A DNA stretch of 64,000 bases from CSP1-5 sp964348275. GTDB taxonomy: Bacteria > Methylomirabilota > Methylomirabilia > Methylomirabilales > CSP1-5. Position numbers and translations under genes: made by a program. The stretch lies in assembly GCA_964348275.1 (NCBI GenBank), contig CAYGBT010000003.1, forward strand, positions 1 through 64,000, read 5' to 3'. Position 1 is the stretch's first letter; the number at the start of each line of letters is the position of its first letter. The notes beneath the pieces were generated by a model. That model saw only the letters and a program-made list of their open reading frames with translations, was not told where the DNA came from and searched no databases. Below, one piece after another: positions 8,638 through 15,790 of the stretch.

Positions 8638-8763
8638 ATGCGTGAAGCTGCGGTCCGCGTGGCATCGCGGAACCGGGTGACCCATGCGATGACCTTTACG
8701 GTGGACGAAGCTGACAAGGAAGTTCAACAGGCGGTGGTGACGCTGCTCAGCGCGCTTCACTGA
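8638..8763 (+). CDS. Possible 41-residue small protein
   Basis: An ATG-started frame of 41 codons preceded by AGAGGAAG. It fits between the exported-protein gene (stop 8613) and galT (start 8781) without overlap. The product begins MREAAVRVASRNRVTH, has an amphipathic middle and ends in LLSALH. No family was recognised. Tight packing in a co-directional run and a plausible ribosome site are the only support. Confidence 0.35.
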   Translation: MREAAVRVASRNRVTHAMTFTVDEADKEVQQAVVTLLSALH

Positions 8764-8780
8764 GGGGGATACCCTGATCG

Positions 8781-9809
8781 ATGCCGGAGCTTCGGAAAGA
8801 TCCAGTCACCAGTCGGTGGGTGATCATCTCCACAGAGCGAGCGAAGCGCCCGTCTGACTTCGAATTGGAGCCTCCTCCTCGGCAGTCGGCATTCTGTCCC
8901 TTCTGCCCGGGGAATGAAGAGAAGACCCCGCCGGAGATTATGGCCTATCGGGATGGCGGAGGACGGCCCAATGCCCCAGGATGGCATGTCCGGGTTGTCG
9001 CTAATAAGTTTCCTGCTCTGATGATTGAGGGGGATCTCAACCGCCAGGGAGAGGGGATCTATGACAAGATGCGGGGCGTCGGGGCGCACGAGGTGATCAT
9101 CGAGACGCCTTACCACGATCAAACCCTGGCCACCCTGCCGGAGGAACGGGTCAGGGATGTCCTGTGGGCCTATCGGGATCGCATCCTCGACCTCAAGAAT
9201 GATCCCCGAATTCAGTATGTTCTGATCTTCAAGAATTTTGGAGAGGCCGCGGGGGCTTCACTCGAGCATCCCCATTCACAGCTCATCGCAACGCCGATTA
9301 TTCCCAAGCGGGTGCGCGAGGAGGTGGATGGCGCCCGACAGTACTACGACTACAAGGAACGGTGTGTCTACTGTGATATGATTCGACAGGAACTCGCCCA
9401 CAAGAGACGTGTGATCTCGACGAACGATTACTTTGTGGCCGTCGCGCCCTTCGCTTCTCGGTTCCCCTTTGAGACGTGGATCCTGCCCCGGACTCACGAT
9501 GCCTATTTTGAAGATGTCCGACAGGACGAGTGCTTGAGTCTCGCCCGCCTCCTCCAGGAGACCTTGCAGCGGATGCAGCGGGTTCTGTCGGACCCTCCCT
9601 ATAATTTGGTGATTCACAACTCCCCATTCCGTGAGGAGGATGAGTTGCATTACCACTGGCATCTCGAGATTACCCCAAGGCTTATCCGGGTGGCTGGCTT
9701 CGAGTGGGGTACCGGATTTTATATCAACCCGACTCCCCCAGAGGAGGCAGCTCAATACCTGCGGGATGTGGAGGCTTCGGAATCCGCTGTTGCAAGGAGA
9801 CTCGGATGA
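8781..9809 (+). CDS. galT: Galactose-1-phosphate uridylyltransferase
   Basis: A 342-residue GalT of the HIT superfamily, exchanging UMP between UDP-glucose and galactose-1-phosphate in the Leloir pathway. The N-terminal zinc Cys pair is CPFCPGN, and a second CVYC pair lies mid-protein. The first-domain HPHSQ motif follows GASLEH near residue 160. The second-domain HYHWHLEI motif replaces the classic catalytic HPH-type triplet, as in archaeal and deep-branching bacterial GalT. No other Leloir gene is adjacent. ADP-sugar phosphorylase activity is known in related proteins and cannot be excluded. Confidence 0.85.
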   Translation: MPELRKDPVTSRWVIISTERAKRPSDFELEPPPRQSAFCPFCPGNEEKTPPEIMAYRDGGGRPNAPGWHVRVVANKFPALMIEGDLNRQGEGIYDKMRGVGAHEVIIETPYHDQTLATLPEERVRDVLWAYRDRILDLKNDPRIQYVLIFKNFGEAAGASLEHPHSQLIATPIIPKRVREEVDGARQYYDYKERCVYCDMIRQELAHKRRVISTNDYFVAVAPFASRFPFETWILPRTHDAYFEDVRQDECLSLARLLQETLQRMQRVLSDPPYNLVIHNSPFREEDELHYHWHLEITPRLIRVAGFEWGTGFYINPTPPEEAAQYLRDVEASESAVARRLG

Positions 9810-9939
9810 TGGTCATAAATCATGCTACGTGTGCCGTCAGCCTTCGAGTTCGCCCGGCCGTCCCGACGTTTCCATTGCCGCATGTGTGCCGGGCTCGACC
9901 CGGACGTCCTGCTAATGAAACGGGCAAGAGAGAGGCACT

Positions 9940-9956
9940 TGCCTAATGTGTAGGCA
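9940..9956. promoter_or_regulatory. Dyad at an enhancer-like position upstream of the glnB sigma-54 promoter
   Basis: TGCCTA (9940-9945) and TAGGCA (9951-9956) form a perfect 6-bp inverted repeat with a 5-bp spacer. Its centre is about 120 bp upstream of the predicted sigma-54 start, a normal position for an activator site. It does not match the enteric NtrC consensus. Confidence 0.35.
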
Positions 9957-10040
9957 TGCACAGGAGGTGAGATGGAGGAGGGAAAAGCTCTTTCCCCTGC
10001 AATCTCGTGAATTTCCACAGGTGGTAGGCCAGGGGACTGA

Positions 10041-10056
10041 TGGCATAGGGTTTGCT
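10041..10056 (+). promoter_or_regulatory. Sigma-54 (RpoN) promoter of glnB-glnA
   Basis: TGGCATAGGGTTTGCT gives the -24 GG and -12 GC elements with the required ten bases between them. The predicted start is near 10067. This agrees with the nitrogen-control role of the downstream glnB-glnA pair and with the NtrC-type activator encoded at 37622. Confidence 0.75.
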
Positions 10057-10057
10057 C

Positions 10058-10084
10058 CTTCGGCTTTGGGGGGTGGGCCGAAAG
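10058..10084 (+). promoter_or_regulatory. Hairpin at the predicted 5' end of the glnB-glnA transcript
   Basis: CCTTCGGC and GCCGAAAGG pair with one bulged A around a G-rich loop, beginning beside the sigma-54 start site. No T-tract follows, so it is not a terminator. It could stabilise the mRNA or be incidental. Confidence 0.35.
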
Positions 10085-10143
10085 GGGAAGAGTTCTTCGA
10101 TTGGTCGAGGTGAGACGGATTTCTGAAGATTAGGGAGTAGACG

Positions 10144-10482
10144 ATGAAGAAGATCGAAGCGATCATCAAGCCGTTCAAGCTAGACGAGGTGAAGAATGCC
10201 CTGGCCGAGATCGGCATTCAAGGTCTGACGATTAGCGAGGTGAAAGGATTTGGTCGGCAAAAAGGGCACACTGAGCTTTACCGCGGAGCGGAGTATACCA
10301 TCGATTTTCTTCCCAAGGTGAAGATCGAAGTGGTCGTTGCGGATGGCAAATGTGATCAGGTGGTAGAAACCATCCAGGCAGCGGCGAAGACAGGGCGAAT
10401 TGGTGACGGAAAGATTTTCATTATATCGTGCGAAGAAGCCGTGCGGATTCGAACGGGAGACCGAGGAGAAGAAGCCATCTAG
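10144..10482 (+). CDS. glnB: PII signal-transduction protein
   Basis: A 112-residue PII protein that senses 2-oxoglutarate, ATP and ADP and relays nitrogen status. The T-loop carries the conserved YRGAEY with uridylylation Tyr51. The RQKGHTE segment and the B- and C-loop residues TGRIGDGKIFI and RIRTGDRGE are present. AGGGAG lies six bases before the ATG. It precedes glnA by 76 bases under a sigma-54 promoter, so it is the paralogue most likely to follow GS expression. Confidence 0.95.
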   Translation: MKKIEAIIKPFKLDEVKNALAEIGIQGLTISEVKGFGRQKGHTELYRGAEYTIDFLPKVKIEVVVADGKCDQVVETIQAAAKTGRIGDGKIFIISCEEAVRIRTGDRGEEAI

Positions 10483-10545
10483 TTCACGGTTCAGAGTAGG
10501 CAAAATTTCGAATTTCGAAATTGTTTGTTCGGCGGTCGCCGACGG
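10481..10545 (+). repeat. Dispersed 7-bp-unit element, copy between glnB and glnA
   Basis: It begins at the glnB stop codon with AGTTCAC-GGTTCAG, then AATTTCG-AATTTCG-AAATT, then a GC-rich arm GGCGGTCGCC. In the reverse complement the element at 14321-14388 shares these blocks in the same order. It lies in the glnB-glnA intercistronic region, so it would be transcribed. Confidence 0.7.
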
Positions 10546-10558
10546 GGGGGGAGAGGTG

Positions 10559-11971
10559 ATGACGTCCAAAGAGGTGATCAAATTTGGCCGGGACCAAGGG
10601 GCGCGGATGGTAGACCTGAAATTCATGGATTTCCCCGGAATGTGGCAGCACTTTACCGTTCCCATCCACCACTTGGATGAGGCCCTTTTCGAGGAGGGGG
10701 TGGGGTTTGATGGGTCGAGCATCCGGGGATGGCAAGCGATTCACGCGAGCGACATGATCGTCCTACCGGATCCAGAGACGGCAGTGATGGATCCCTTCAC
10801 GCAAGTCCCTACGCTGAGCTTGATCTGCAACATCCTGGACCCGATCACCCGAGAGCAGTACACTCGGGACCCCCGCAGTGTCGCCCAGAAGTCCGAGGCG
10901 TACCTCAGGGCGACCGGCATTGCCGATACGGCCTATTTCGGACCGGAGGCGGAGTTCTTCATCTTTGATGACGTACGGTTCGACTTTCAGCCGAATTGTG
11001 GGTACTACTATTTGGACTCTATCGAGGGGCAGTGGAACATGGGGAAGGCGGAAAACCCCAACCTCGGGTACAAGTCCCGGTATAAGGAGGGGTACTTTCC
11101 GGTCTCCCCGACCGACCACTACATGGATCTCCGAACCGAAATGGTGCTCACGTTGGAGCAGCTCGGGATCAAGGTCGAGGCCCAACATCACGAGGTCGCC
11201 ACAGGAGGGCAGGCAGAGATCGACATGCGCTTTGGCCCCCTCACCACGATGGCGGACAACCTCATGATGTACAAGTATGTGATCAAGAACGTGGCCTGGA
11301 AGCACGGGAAGACCGTCACCTTTATGCCAAAGCCGCTCTTCGGCGACAACGGATCCGGCATGCACACCCACCAGAGCCTCTGGAAAGGCGGTCAGCCCCT
11401 CTTTGCTGGCCATGGATACGCCGGGCTGTCAGACCTGGCGCTCTACTATATCGGGGGGATCCTTCACCACGCGGCAGCGTTGTGCGCGTTCGTAGCGCCG
11501 ACCACCAATTCCTACAAGCGGCTGGTGCCGGGCTACGAGGCACCCGTCAATTTGGCGTACTCCAGCCGAAACCGGTCGGCGGGTGTGCGGATCCCGATGT
11601 ACAGCCCGAGCCCCAAGGCGAAGCGGATCGAGGTTCGCTTCCCCGACAACACCTGTAATGGCTACCTCGCCTTCGCTGCGATGCTTATGGCCGGACTCGA
11701 TGGGATCCAGAACAAAATCGATCCCGGATCCCCCCTTGACAAGGACATCTACGAGTTGCCGCCGGAGGAGCTTGCGGGGGTTCCTGCCGTCCCCGCCTCC
11801 TTGGGCGAGGCGCTCGATGCCCTCGAGCAGGATCACGAATTCCTTTTGAAAGGGGACGTGTTCACCGAGGACGTGATCCAAACCTGGCTGTGGTACAAGC
11901 GGACGAAGGAGGTGGACCCAGTTCGACTGCGGCCGCATCCCTACGAATTCGTCCTGTACTTCGATCTATAG
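10559..11971 (+). CDS. glnA: Glutamine synthetase, type I (adenylylation-regulated)
   Basis: A 470-residue GSI-type enzyme making glutamine from glutamate, ammonia and ATP as a dodecamer. Recognised segments are VDLKFMDFPG near the N-terminus, the latch VGFDGSSIRGW, GPEAEFFIFD, the GQAEIDMRF region, NGSGMHTHQSLWK, and the RSAGVRIP ATP-site segment. Tyr398 in KDIYELPPEE is the adenylylation site, matching the glnE gene at 15791. Start 10559 is chosen from GAGAGGT spacing and family N-terminus; upstream in-frame codons lie inside glnB and the repeat. Confidence 0.96.
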   Translation: MTSKEVIKFGRDQGARMVDLKFMDFPGMWQHFTVPIHHLDEALFEEGVGFDGSSIRGWQAIHASDMIVLPDPETAVMDPFTQVPTLSLICNILDPITREQYTRDPRSVAQKSEAYLRATGIADTAYFGPEAEFFIFDDVRFDFQPNCGYYYLDSIEGQWNMGKAENPNLGYKSRYKEGYFPVSPTDHYMDLRTEMVLTLEQLGIKVEAQHHEVATGGQAEIDMRFGPLTTMADNLMMYKYVIKNVAWKHGKTVTFMPKPLFGDNGSGMHTHQSLWKGGQPLFAGHGYAGLSDLALYYIGGILHHAAALCAFVAPTTNSYKRLVPGYEAPVNLAYSSRNRSAGVRIPMYSPSPKAKRIEVRFPDNTCNGYLAFAAMLMAGLDGIQNKIDPGSPLDKDIYELPPEELAGVPAVPASLGEALDALEQDHEFLLKGDVFTEDVIQTWLWYKRTKEVDPVRLRPHPYEFVLYFDL

Positions 11972-11991
11972 CTCGTTGCCGTTTGGAGGCA

Positions 11992-12022
11992 GGGCCCCGC
12001 GTGATCGCGGGGCCCTTCTTAT
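11992..12022 (+). terminator. Intrinsic terminator of glnA
   Basis: GGGCCCCGCG (11992-12001), loop TGAT, CGCGGGGCCC (12006-12015), then TTCTTATT. It is a perfect 10-bp stem 20 bases after the glnA stop. Confidence 0.85.
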
Positions 12023-12055
12023 TGATCCCCCCTTGATCCACCTATTGTAGGGAGC

Positions 12056-12727
12056 ATGCGGACGCGGATTCTCGACTTTCGGTTCGGACTCGTGGATCTG
12101 GAAGGCGTAATTTTCAATCCGGGGCTCCTGTACCGGCGGGAGTTCGGCCGTTTCCTACAAGAACGGGTCGGTATCTCAGCAAAAGAGGCCCTGCGCTTCT
12201 ACCAAGCCCATGAGGATCTGCCCTTGGAGGCGAAGTTCACACGCCTCCTCGCGGAGTACGGCCGTGCACCGGAGGAGGCGACTGAGGCGGCCGTCGCATT
12301 TCGGGTGACCGTCGCGACGTCTAAACCGGTGGTCTCGGAAGGGGCTCGGGAGCTCTTGCAAGCTCTGGTATCTCGAGAGGCACAACTGTTCGCCCTTTCC
12401 GAGACTGAGACCCGGATCGCCGCAGGCACAATGGAAGAGGCCGAGCTCTGGCATCTCTTCGGGCATGTAATTGGCACCGAGCGGGCTCCGCGAGGGCGTG
12501 GGCAGATCGCGCTCTGTGCAGAGGCGGTCGGACTCCCGATGGAGGCCTTTGCCACCCAGAGCTTTGTTCTCACCAGCAACCCTGACGATCTCGCCGCGGC
12601 ACGGGAACTAGGCTGTTATGGTATCGGCATCGCTCATGTCTTTCCCGAAGCTGCCTTGGGGACGCACGGTGCTCAAGAGCTGTACCGGCATGTTGCTCAT
12701 CTTTCGCTGCGGCTGGGTCAGGTCTAA
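12056..12727 (+). CDS. HAD-like hydrolase
   Basis: A 223-residue protein with haloacid-dehalogenase architecture. The N-terminal motif is LVDLEGVIFN, so nucleophile Asp14 is kept while the usual second Asp is Glu16. A helical cap-like region follows at residues 25-85, a motif II-like FALSETETR near 120, and a C-terminal SNPDDLAAARELGCYGIGI resembling motif IV plus the final Rossmann strand. The altered acid may lower or change phosphatase activity. It stands alone between the glnA terminator and a convergent gene. The substrate is unknown. Confidence 0.65.
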   Translation: MRTRILDFRFGLVDLEGVIFNPGLLYRREFGRFLQERVGISAKEALRFYQAHEDLPLEAKFTRLLAEYGRAPEEATEAAVAFRVTVATSKPVVSEGARELLQALVSREAQLFALSETETRIAAGTMEEAELWHLFGHVIGTERAPRGRGQIALCAEAVGLPMEAFATQSFVLTSNPDDLAAARELGCYGIGIAHVFPEAALGTHGAQELYRHVAHLSLRLGQV

Positions 12728-12830
12728 CCGGGACCCCTTTACCCCTTCGGGATCTTGCGTGGAGCAGGGTAGAGGATCTCGGCCCTGAGAGGGCCCGGCA
12801 AGGTCCAAGACCCTTTTCGAGTAAGGAGAT

Positions 12831-13472
12831 TCAGGCGATTCGGAGAGACGAGCAAGGCTGGATGGTGAGACCGACGAGAACCTGGATCGAGGGAGGGAAG
12901 GGTTCTTTTTTCGTCAGAAAGCACCGCATGTAGAGGCCGGTCGCTCTTTTGTTCCCTTCAAGGATAGTCCAGGTCTTCCCCTGGGGACGCCCGATCAAGA
13001 TGAGTCGGGTCTCAACCTCTGCGACCTTCATCCGTTTTCGGATCTCGAGCACATGGGTTATCACCGCACGGGCCTCTTGGGCCCAACGACTCTTGGCCGT
13101 GGCGGGGCCCGTTTCTTTGGCGACCACGGCCGCCGCCGCTGACAGGCGCCCCGTGTTGCGGGAGAGAAGGGTCCATGTCGGGTAGTTGATGACCCGGAGT
13201 GTTCGAAATTCTTTGGGCGTGATCGTGGCCCGCCACCACTCTATATCTTGGGGAAGGGTTCCCCAGGTATCGCCCCGGTAAAGGGTGAGCACTTTTTGAC
13301 GCAGATGATTCTCCCAGCGGCTGCTGAGGGTTGGTTCGTCAATTGCGCGCAGGGGGAGGTGGAGGTCTTTCAGGGCCTTGAGGACCCGGGGTCGAAACCG
13401 GGGAGAGAATAGTTCTGCCTTCAGCCAGCAGGCGGTCACGAAGTCGGAACTCACCTGTTCCAGGAAAATCAT
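12831..13472 (-). CDS. Uncharacterised protein
   Basis: A 213-residue protein of unrecognised family, rich in Arg, Leu and Trp. A C-terminal segment TILEGNKRATGLYM loosely resembles the nucleotide-binding box of ParB/sulfiredoxin-like domains (GxxR after an acidic residue), preceded by ETRLILIGRPQGKTW. No signal peptide or membrane helix is evident. It is convergent with the HAD gene and lies about 50 bases downstream of the SDR gene on the same strand. Confidence 0.5.
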   Translation of the reverse strand: MIFLEQVSSDFVTACWLKAELFSPRFRPRVLKALKDLHLPLRAIDEPTLSSRWENHLRQKVLTLYRGDTWGTLPQDIEWWRATITPKEFRTLRVINYPTWTLLSRNTGRLSAAAAVVAKETGPATAKSRWAQEARAVITHVLEIRKRMKVAEVETRLILIGRPQGKTWTILEGNKRATGLYMRCFLTKKEPFPPSIQVLVGLTIQPCSSLRIA

Positions 13473-13522
13473 GGGGTGGCTGGAGCCTCAATTCTCCTTG
13501 GGCTTCGCTTTGTCAGTCCCGC

Positions 13523-14239
13523 TCAACGTCCCCGGGGTTTTGTTGGTCGGATCTCGACGCGGGTCGTCATCGTGCGAGAGGGGGATTTGAGGAGGTAGAT
13601 CACCATGTCAGCGATGTGCTCGGGAAGGATGGCCCACCCCGATCTCTCCCTCCTCCCGGCGGAAAACCCCGTGTCCACACTTCCAGGCATGATGTGGCTC
13701 ACCCGGATGTTATCATGGCGGACCTCTTGGAACAGGGCCTCGCTGAAACCGAGAAGACCGAACTTCGAAGCGTTGTAAGCAGCCATGGTCGGGTGAGCGT
13801 TCGCCCCGGCCAGCGATCCGATGTTGATGATATAGCCACCTCCCCGCGTCCGCATTCTAGGAATGGCCTCGCGGCAACAGTGAAAGACCCCTGTTAAATT
13901 CGTTCCGACGACCTCCTGCCATTCCTCAGGCTTGAGATCACTGACAGCGGCCGTGTGGGAGACCCCGGCGTTGTTCACCAAGATGTCGAGGCCTCCTAGC
14001 TCTCGGACGACAAAGTCCATGAGCTGCTGAACCTGACGGTGCTCCCGGACATCACAGGCGATCCCTGTCACCTTCCCTTTTCCCCGCTGGCGGCATTCGG
14101 ATACTGTCCGATCCACGTCCCGCTGCCGGCGGGAGGAGACGACGACCGAGACCCCCTCTTCGATCAGGGCCTCGGCGATGGCCCGGCCAATTCCTCGCGT
14201 ACTCCCCGTGACCACCGCGACCTGCCCCTGCAGCGACAT
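13523..14239 (-). CDS. Short-chain dehydrogenase/reductase
   Basis: A 238-residue classical SDR. The cofactor motif TGSTRGIG lies at the N-terminus, NNAG follows around residue 87, catalytic Ser is in the IINIGSLAG segment, and the YNASK motif carries Tyr and Lys. A basic residue after the second strand (SSRRQR) suggests NADP(H). Start 14239 is chosen because GAGAGGT lies seven bases upstream; the longer frame to 14341 would run into the dispersed repeat. The substrate is unknown. Confidence 0.82.
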   Translation of the reverse strand: MSLQGQVAVVTGSTRGIGRAIAEALIEEGVSVVVSSRRQRDVDRTVSECRQRGKGKVTGIACDVREHRQVQQLMDFVVRELGGLDILVNNAGVSHTAAVSDLKPEEWQEVVGTNLTGVFHCCREAIPRMRTRGGGYIINIGSLAGANAHPTMAAYNASKFGLLGFSEALFQEVRHDNIRVSHIMPGSVDTGFSAGRRERSGWAILPEHIADMVIYLLKSPSRTMTTRVEIRPTKPRGR

Positions 14240-14320
14240 GCGTTGCACCTCTCGGTGACCGATGACGGCTCGACTGTCTGCGACCCTGAGGCTCAGACCC
14301 GAAGGGAGCTCGCCGAAGTC

Positions 14321-14388
14321 CGACGACCGCTGACCGAACAATTTCGAAATTCGAAATTTTGCCTGCCGTGGGCCCTGAACTCTGAACC
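14321..14388 (-). repeat. Dispersed 7-bp-unit element, copy upstream of the SDR gene
   Basis: Read on the minus strand it is GGTTCAG-AGTTCAG, a short spacer, AATTTCG-AATTTCG-AAATT, then GGTCAGCGGTCGTC. It lies in the predicted 5' untranslated region of the SDR gene. Confidence 0.7.
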
Positions 14389-14415
14389 ACTCGTTACGCG
14401 CTAATGGCTCATGTC

Positions 14416-14444
14416 ACTATACTGTTTTTTATGGGCTTTGCCAA
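14416..14444 (-). promoter_or_regulatory. Sigma-70-type promoter of the SDR gene
   Basis: On the minus strand TTGGCA (14439-14444) and TATAGT (14416-14421) are 17 bp apart. The leader to the 14239 start would be about 170 bases and would include the repeat element. Confidence 0.65.
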
Positions 14445-14480
14445 TGGACGAGGACGCATTTTGGCATTTTTCATGCCCGA

Positions 14481-14499
14481 GTGTGACATTGTGGCACAC
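14481..14499. promoter_or_regulatory. CRP/FNR-family-like operator dyad
   Basis: GTGTGACATTGTGGCACAC is a 19-bp near-perfect palindrome whose core TGTGA-N6-GCACA differs from the CRP consensus by one base. Its centre is about 80 bp upstream of the predicted start of the SDR transcript. A second short inverted repeat, GGCAT-N5-ATGCC, is at 14463-14477. Confidence 0.4.
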
Positions 14500-14617
14500 A
14501 AAAATGCTTTGTAAATTGATCAGGATCGCCGGAGGGGGCGACTCGAGCGAAGCAGAGCCCATCGCTGCTGTTTGAGGGGAGATCGGTACGGATGTACGAA
14601 AGACGGGACCCGAAGCG

Positions 14618-15325
14618 CTACCTGGGAGGAGGGCTAGATCGGGACGGATCGGATGAGGAGAGCGTCTCACCACCTTGCCGATCGACGACGGCCCCGATCA
14701 GGGCTGCCTCTGACGGTCTGGGGTCGAGGAACTGCACGCCCATCCCCGTCGTGGCGCTTGGCTCCGTCTGCTCCCCACGCGTCCACACTACTCGTGCGAG
14801 GACCGAAAAGGTATGGGACAGGTTCGGGAGGCTAAATGTCAATGAGACCTGTGAGTGCTGAGGCACCAGGTGTTTGGTTGCAATGAACATCCCGCCGCGA
14901 CTCAGGTTTAGACACGTCCCGTGTCCCGCCGTTCCTACCTGCTGAAATGCGACAGGGAACCGGACTGATGCTCGGGCGTGGGACTGCCGTTCCGCGCGAT
15001 ACACCCATTGACGGACTAGGACTGGATCGACTGGTCGTTCGAAGGCCACTCCATGGGGTACTCTGATCCCAACGGGGGTCGGCATACCTTGGTGAACGGA
15101 GACAACGTATGCGCGCAATGGATCCCCTTCACCGATTCGGACCAGCACCGGAGTCCTCAGGGGGAGGGCTTCGGGCAAGAGGATTTCGAGTCCACCGGCA
15201 CTGACGGATCGCGTCTTTCCGGCGTGCTCTCTTGGACGGGGTTGTCCGGGCGTGGGAGCAGTACACTGGACGGGCAGGTAGGCCTCAAAGCGGGGGTAGC
15301 CGCCGACGGTTGTATCGCGAGCCAT
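14618..15325 (-). CDS. PilZ-domain protein (two PilZ-like domains)
   Basis: A 235-residue protein with two consecutive PilZ-like barrels, the usual c-di-GMP receptor fold. The second domain has the full ligand signature: RASVR followed by NLSRGG, then a strand pattern ending GMGVQFLD. The first domain is degenerate, with TRSVSAGG but no RxxxR. Start 15325 is chosen because AGGAG lies seven bases upstream and because the longer frame to 15376 would overlap the sigma-54 promoter at 15361-15376. Such proteins often tune motility or exopolysaccharide; no such genes are adjacent. Confidence 0.75.
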   Translation of the reverse strand: MARDTTVGGYPRFEAYLPVQCTAPTPGQPRPREHAGKTRSVSAGGLEILLPEALPLRTPVLVRIGEGDPLRAYVVSVHQGMPTPVGIRVPHGVAFERPVDPVLVRQWVYRAERQSHARASVRFPVAFQQVGTAGHGTCLNLSRGGMFIATKHLVPQHSQVSLTFSLPNLSHTFSVLARVVWTRGEQTEPSATTGMGVQFLDPRPSEAALIGAVVDRQGGETLSSSDPSRSSPPPR

Positions 15326-15360
15326 CCTGTGTCTCCTACAGCATTTATAACAACCATGTC

Positions 15361-15376
15361 GCAAGGATCGTGCCAA
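15361..15376 (-). promoter_or_regulatory. Sigma-54 (RpoN) promoter of the PilZ gene
   Basis: On the minus strand TTGGCACGATCCTTGC matches the RpoN consensus at nearly every position, with exactly ten bases between GG and GC. The start would be near 15349, leaving a leader of about 24 bases to ATG 15325. Confidence 0.8.
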
Positions 15377-15423
15377 TCAACCCTTTCCTTTACAATTGGT
15401 GGGAAGTGTGTTAGGCATAAGTC

Positions 15424-15786
15424 ATGAAAAAGGTTGACGCCATCATCAAACCGTTGAAGTTGGACGAGGTGAGAGACGCCCTCACCGCGATCGGGATCGA
15501 GGGGATGACGGTCAGCGAGGTGCGAGGTCACGGCCGGCAGAAGGGGCATTCCGAGCTGTATCGGGGTGCGGAGTACGTGGTGGCTTACATCCCCAAGATT
15601 CGCATCGAGATCGTGATAGACGATGCCGACCTGCCTAAGGTCCTCGAGACACTCGAGGGGGTCGCCCGGACCGGGCAGGTGGGTGATGGGAAAATCTTCG
15701 TCTATCCGGTCGAGGATGTCGTGCGGATCCGGACGGCGGAACGAGGGGTGCGGGCCATTAGGGAGTCCCCCACTGATCGGGGGTGA
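15424..15786 (+). CDS. glnK: PII signal-transduction protein, second paralogue (GlnK-like)
   Basis: A 120-residue PII with T-loop YRGAEY and Tyr51, RQKGHSE, and nucleotide-site loops TGQVGDGKIFV and RIRTAERG. It differs from the 10144 paralogue by an extended C-terminus and by a VAYIPKIRIE strand. The glnE start lies five bases beyond its stop, so PII and its direct target are co-expressed. It is divergent from the PilZ gene across a short region containing the RpoN site. The name glnK is by position and paralogy, as no amtB is adjacent. Confidence 0.9.
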   Translation: MKKVDAIIKPLKLDEVRDALTAIGIEGMTVSEVRGHGRQKGHSELYRGAEYVVAYIPKIRIEIVIDDADLPKVLETLEGVARTGQVGDGKIFVYPVEDVVRIRTAERGVRAIRESPTDRG

Positions 15787-15790
15787 GGGC

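Larger units (their letters stand above)
9810..10143. other. Regulatory gap between galT and glnB
   Basis: About 330 bases without a convincing gene. It holds a dyad at 9940-9956, a sigma-54 promoter at 10041-10056 and a hairpin at 10058-10084, all described separately. A 46-codon frame beginning within the end of galT has no ribosome site or family signal. Confidence 0.6.
14240..14617. other. Regulatory gap between the SDR and PilZ genes
   Basis: No gene is supported here. It contains, reading toward the SDR gene, a CRP-like dyad (14481-14499), a sigma-70 promoter (14416-14444) and the dispersed 7-bp-unit element (14321-14388). The 14410-14520 part is distinctly more AT-rich than its surroundings. 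Confidence 0.6.

Noticed and set aside
9940..9956. Enteric-type NtrC enhancer
   Set aside because: The dyad does not match TGCAC-N7-GTGCA; kept only as a generic activator-site candidate.
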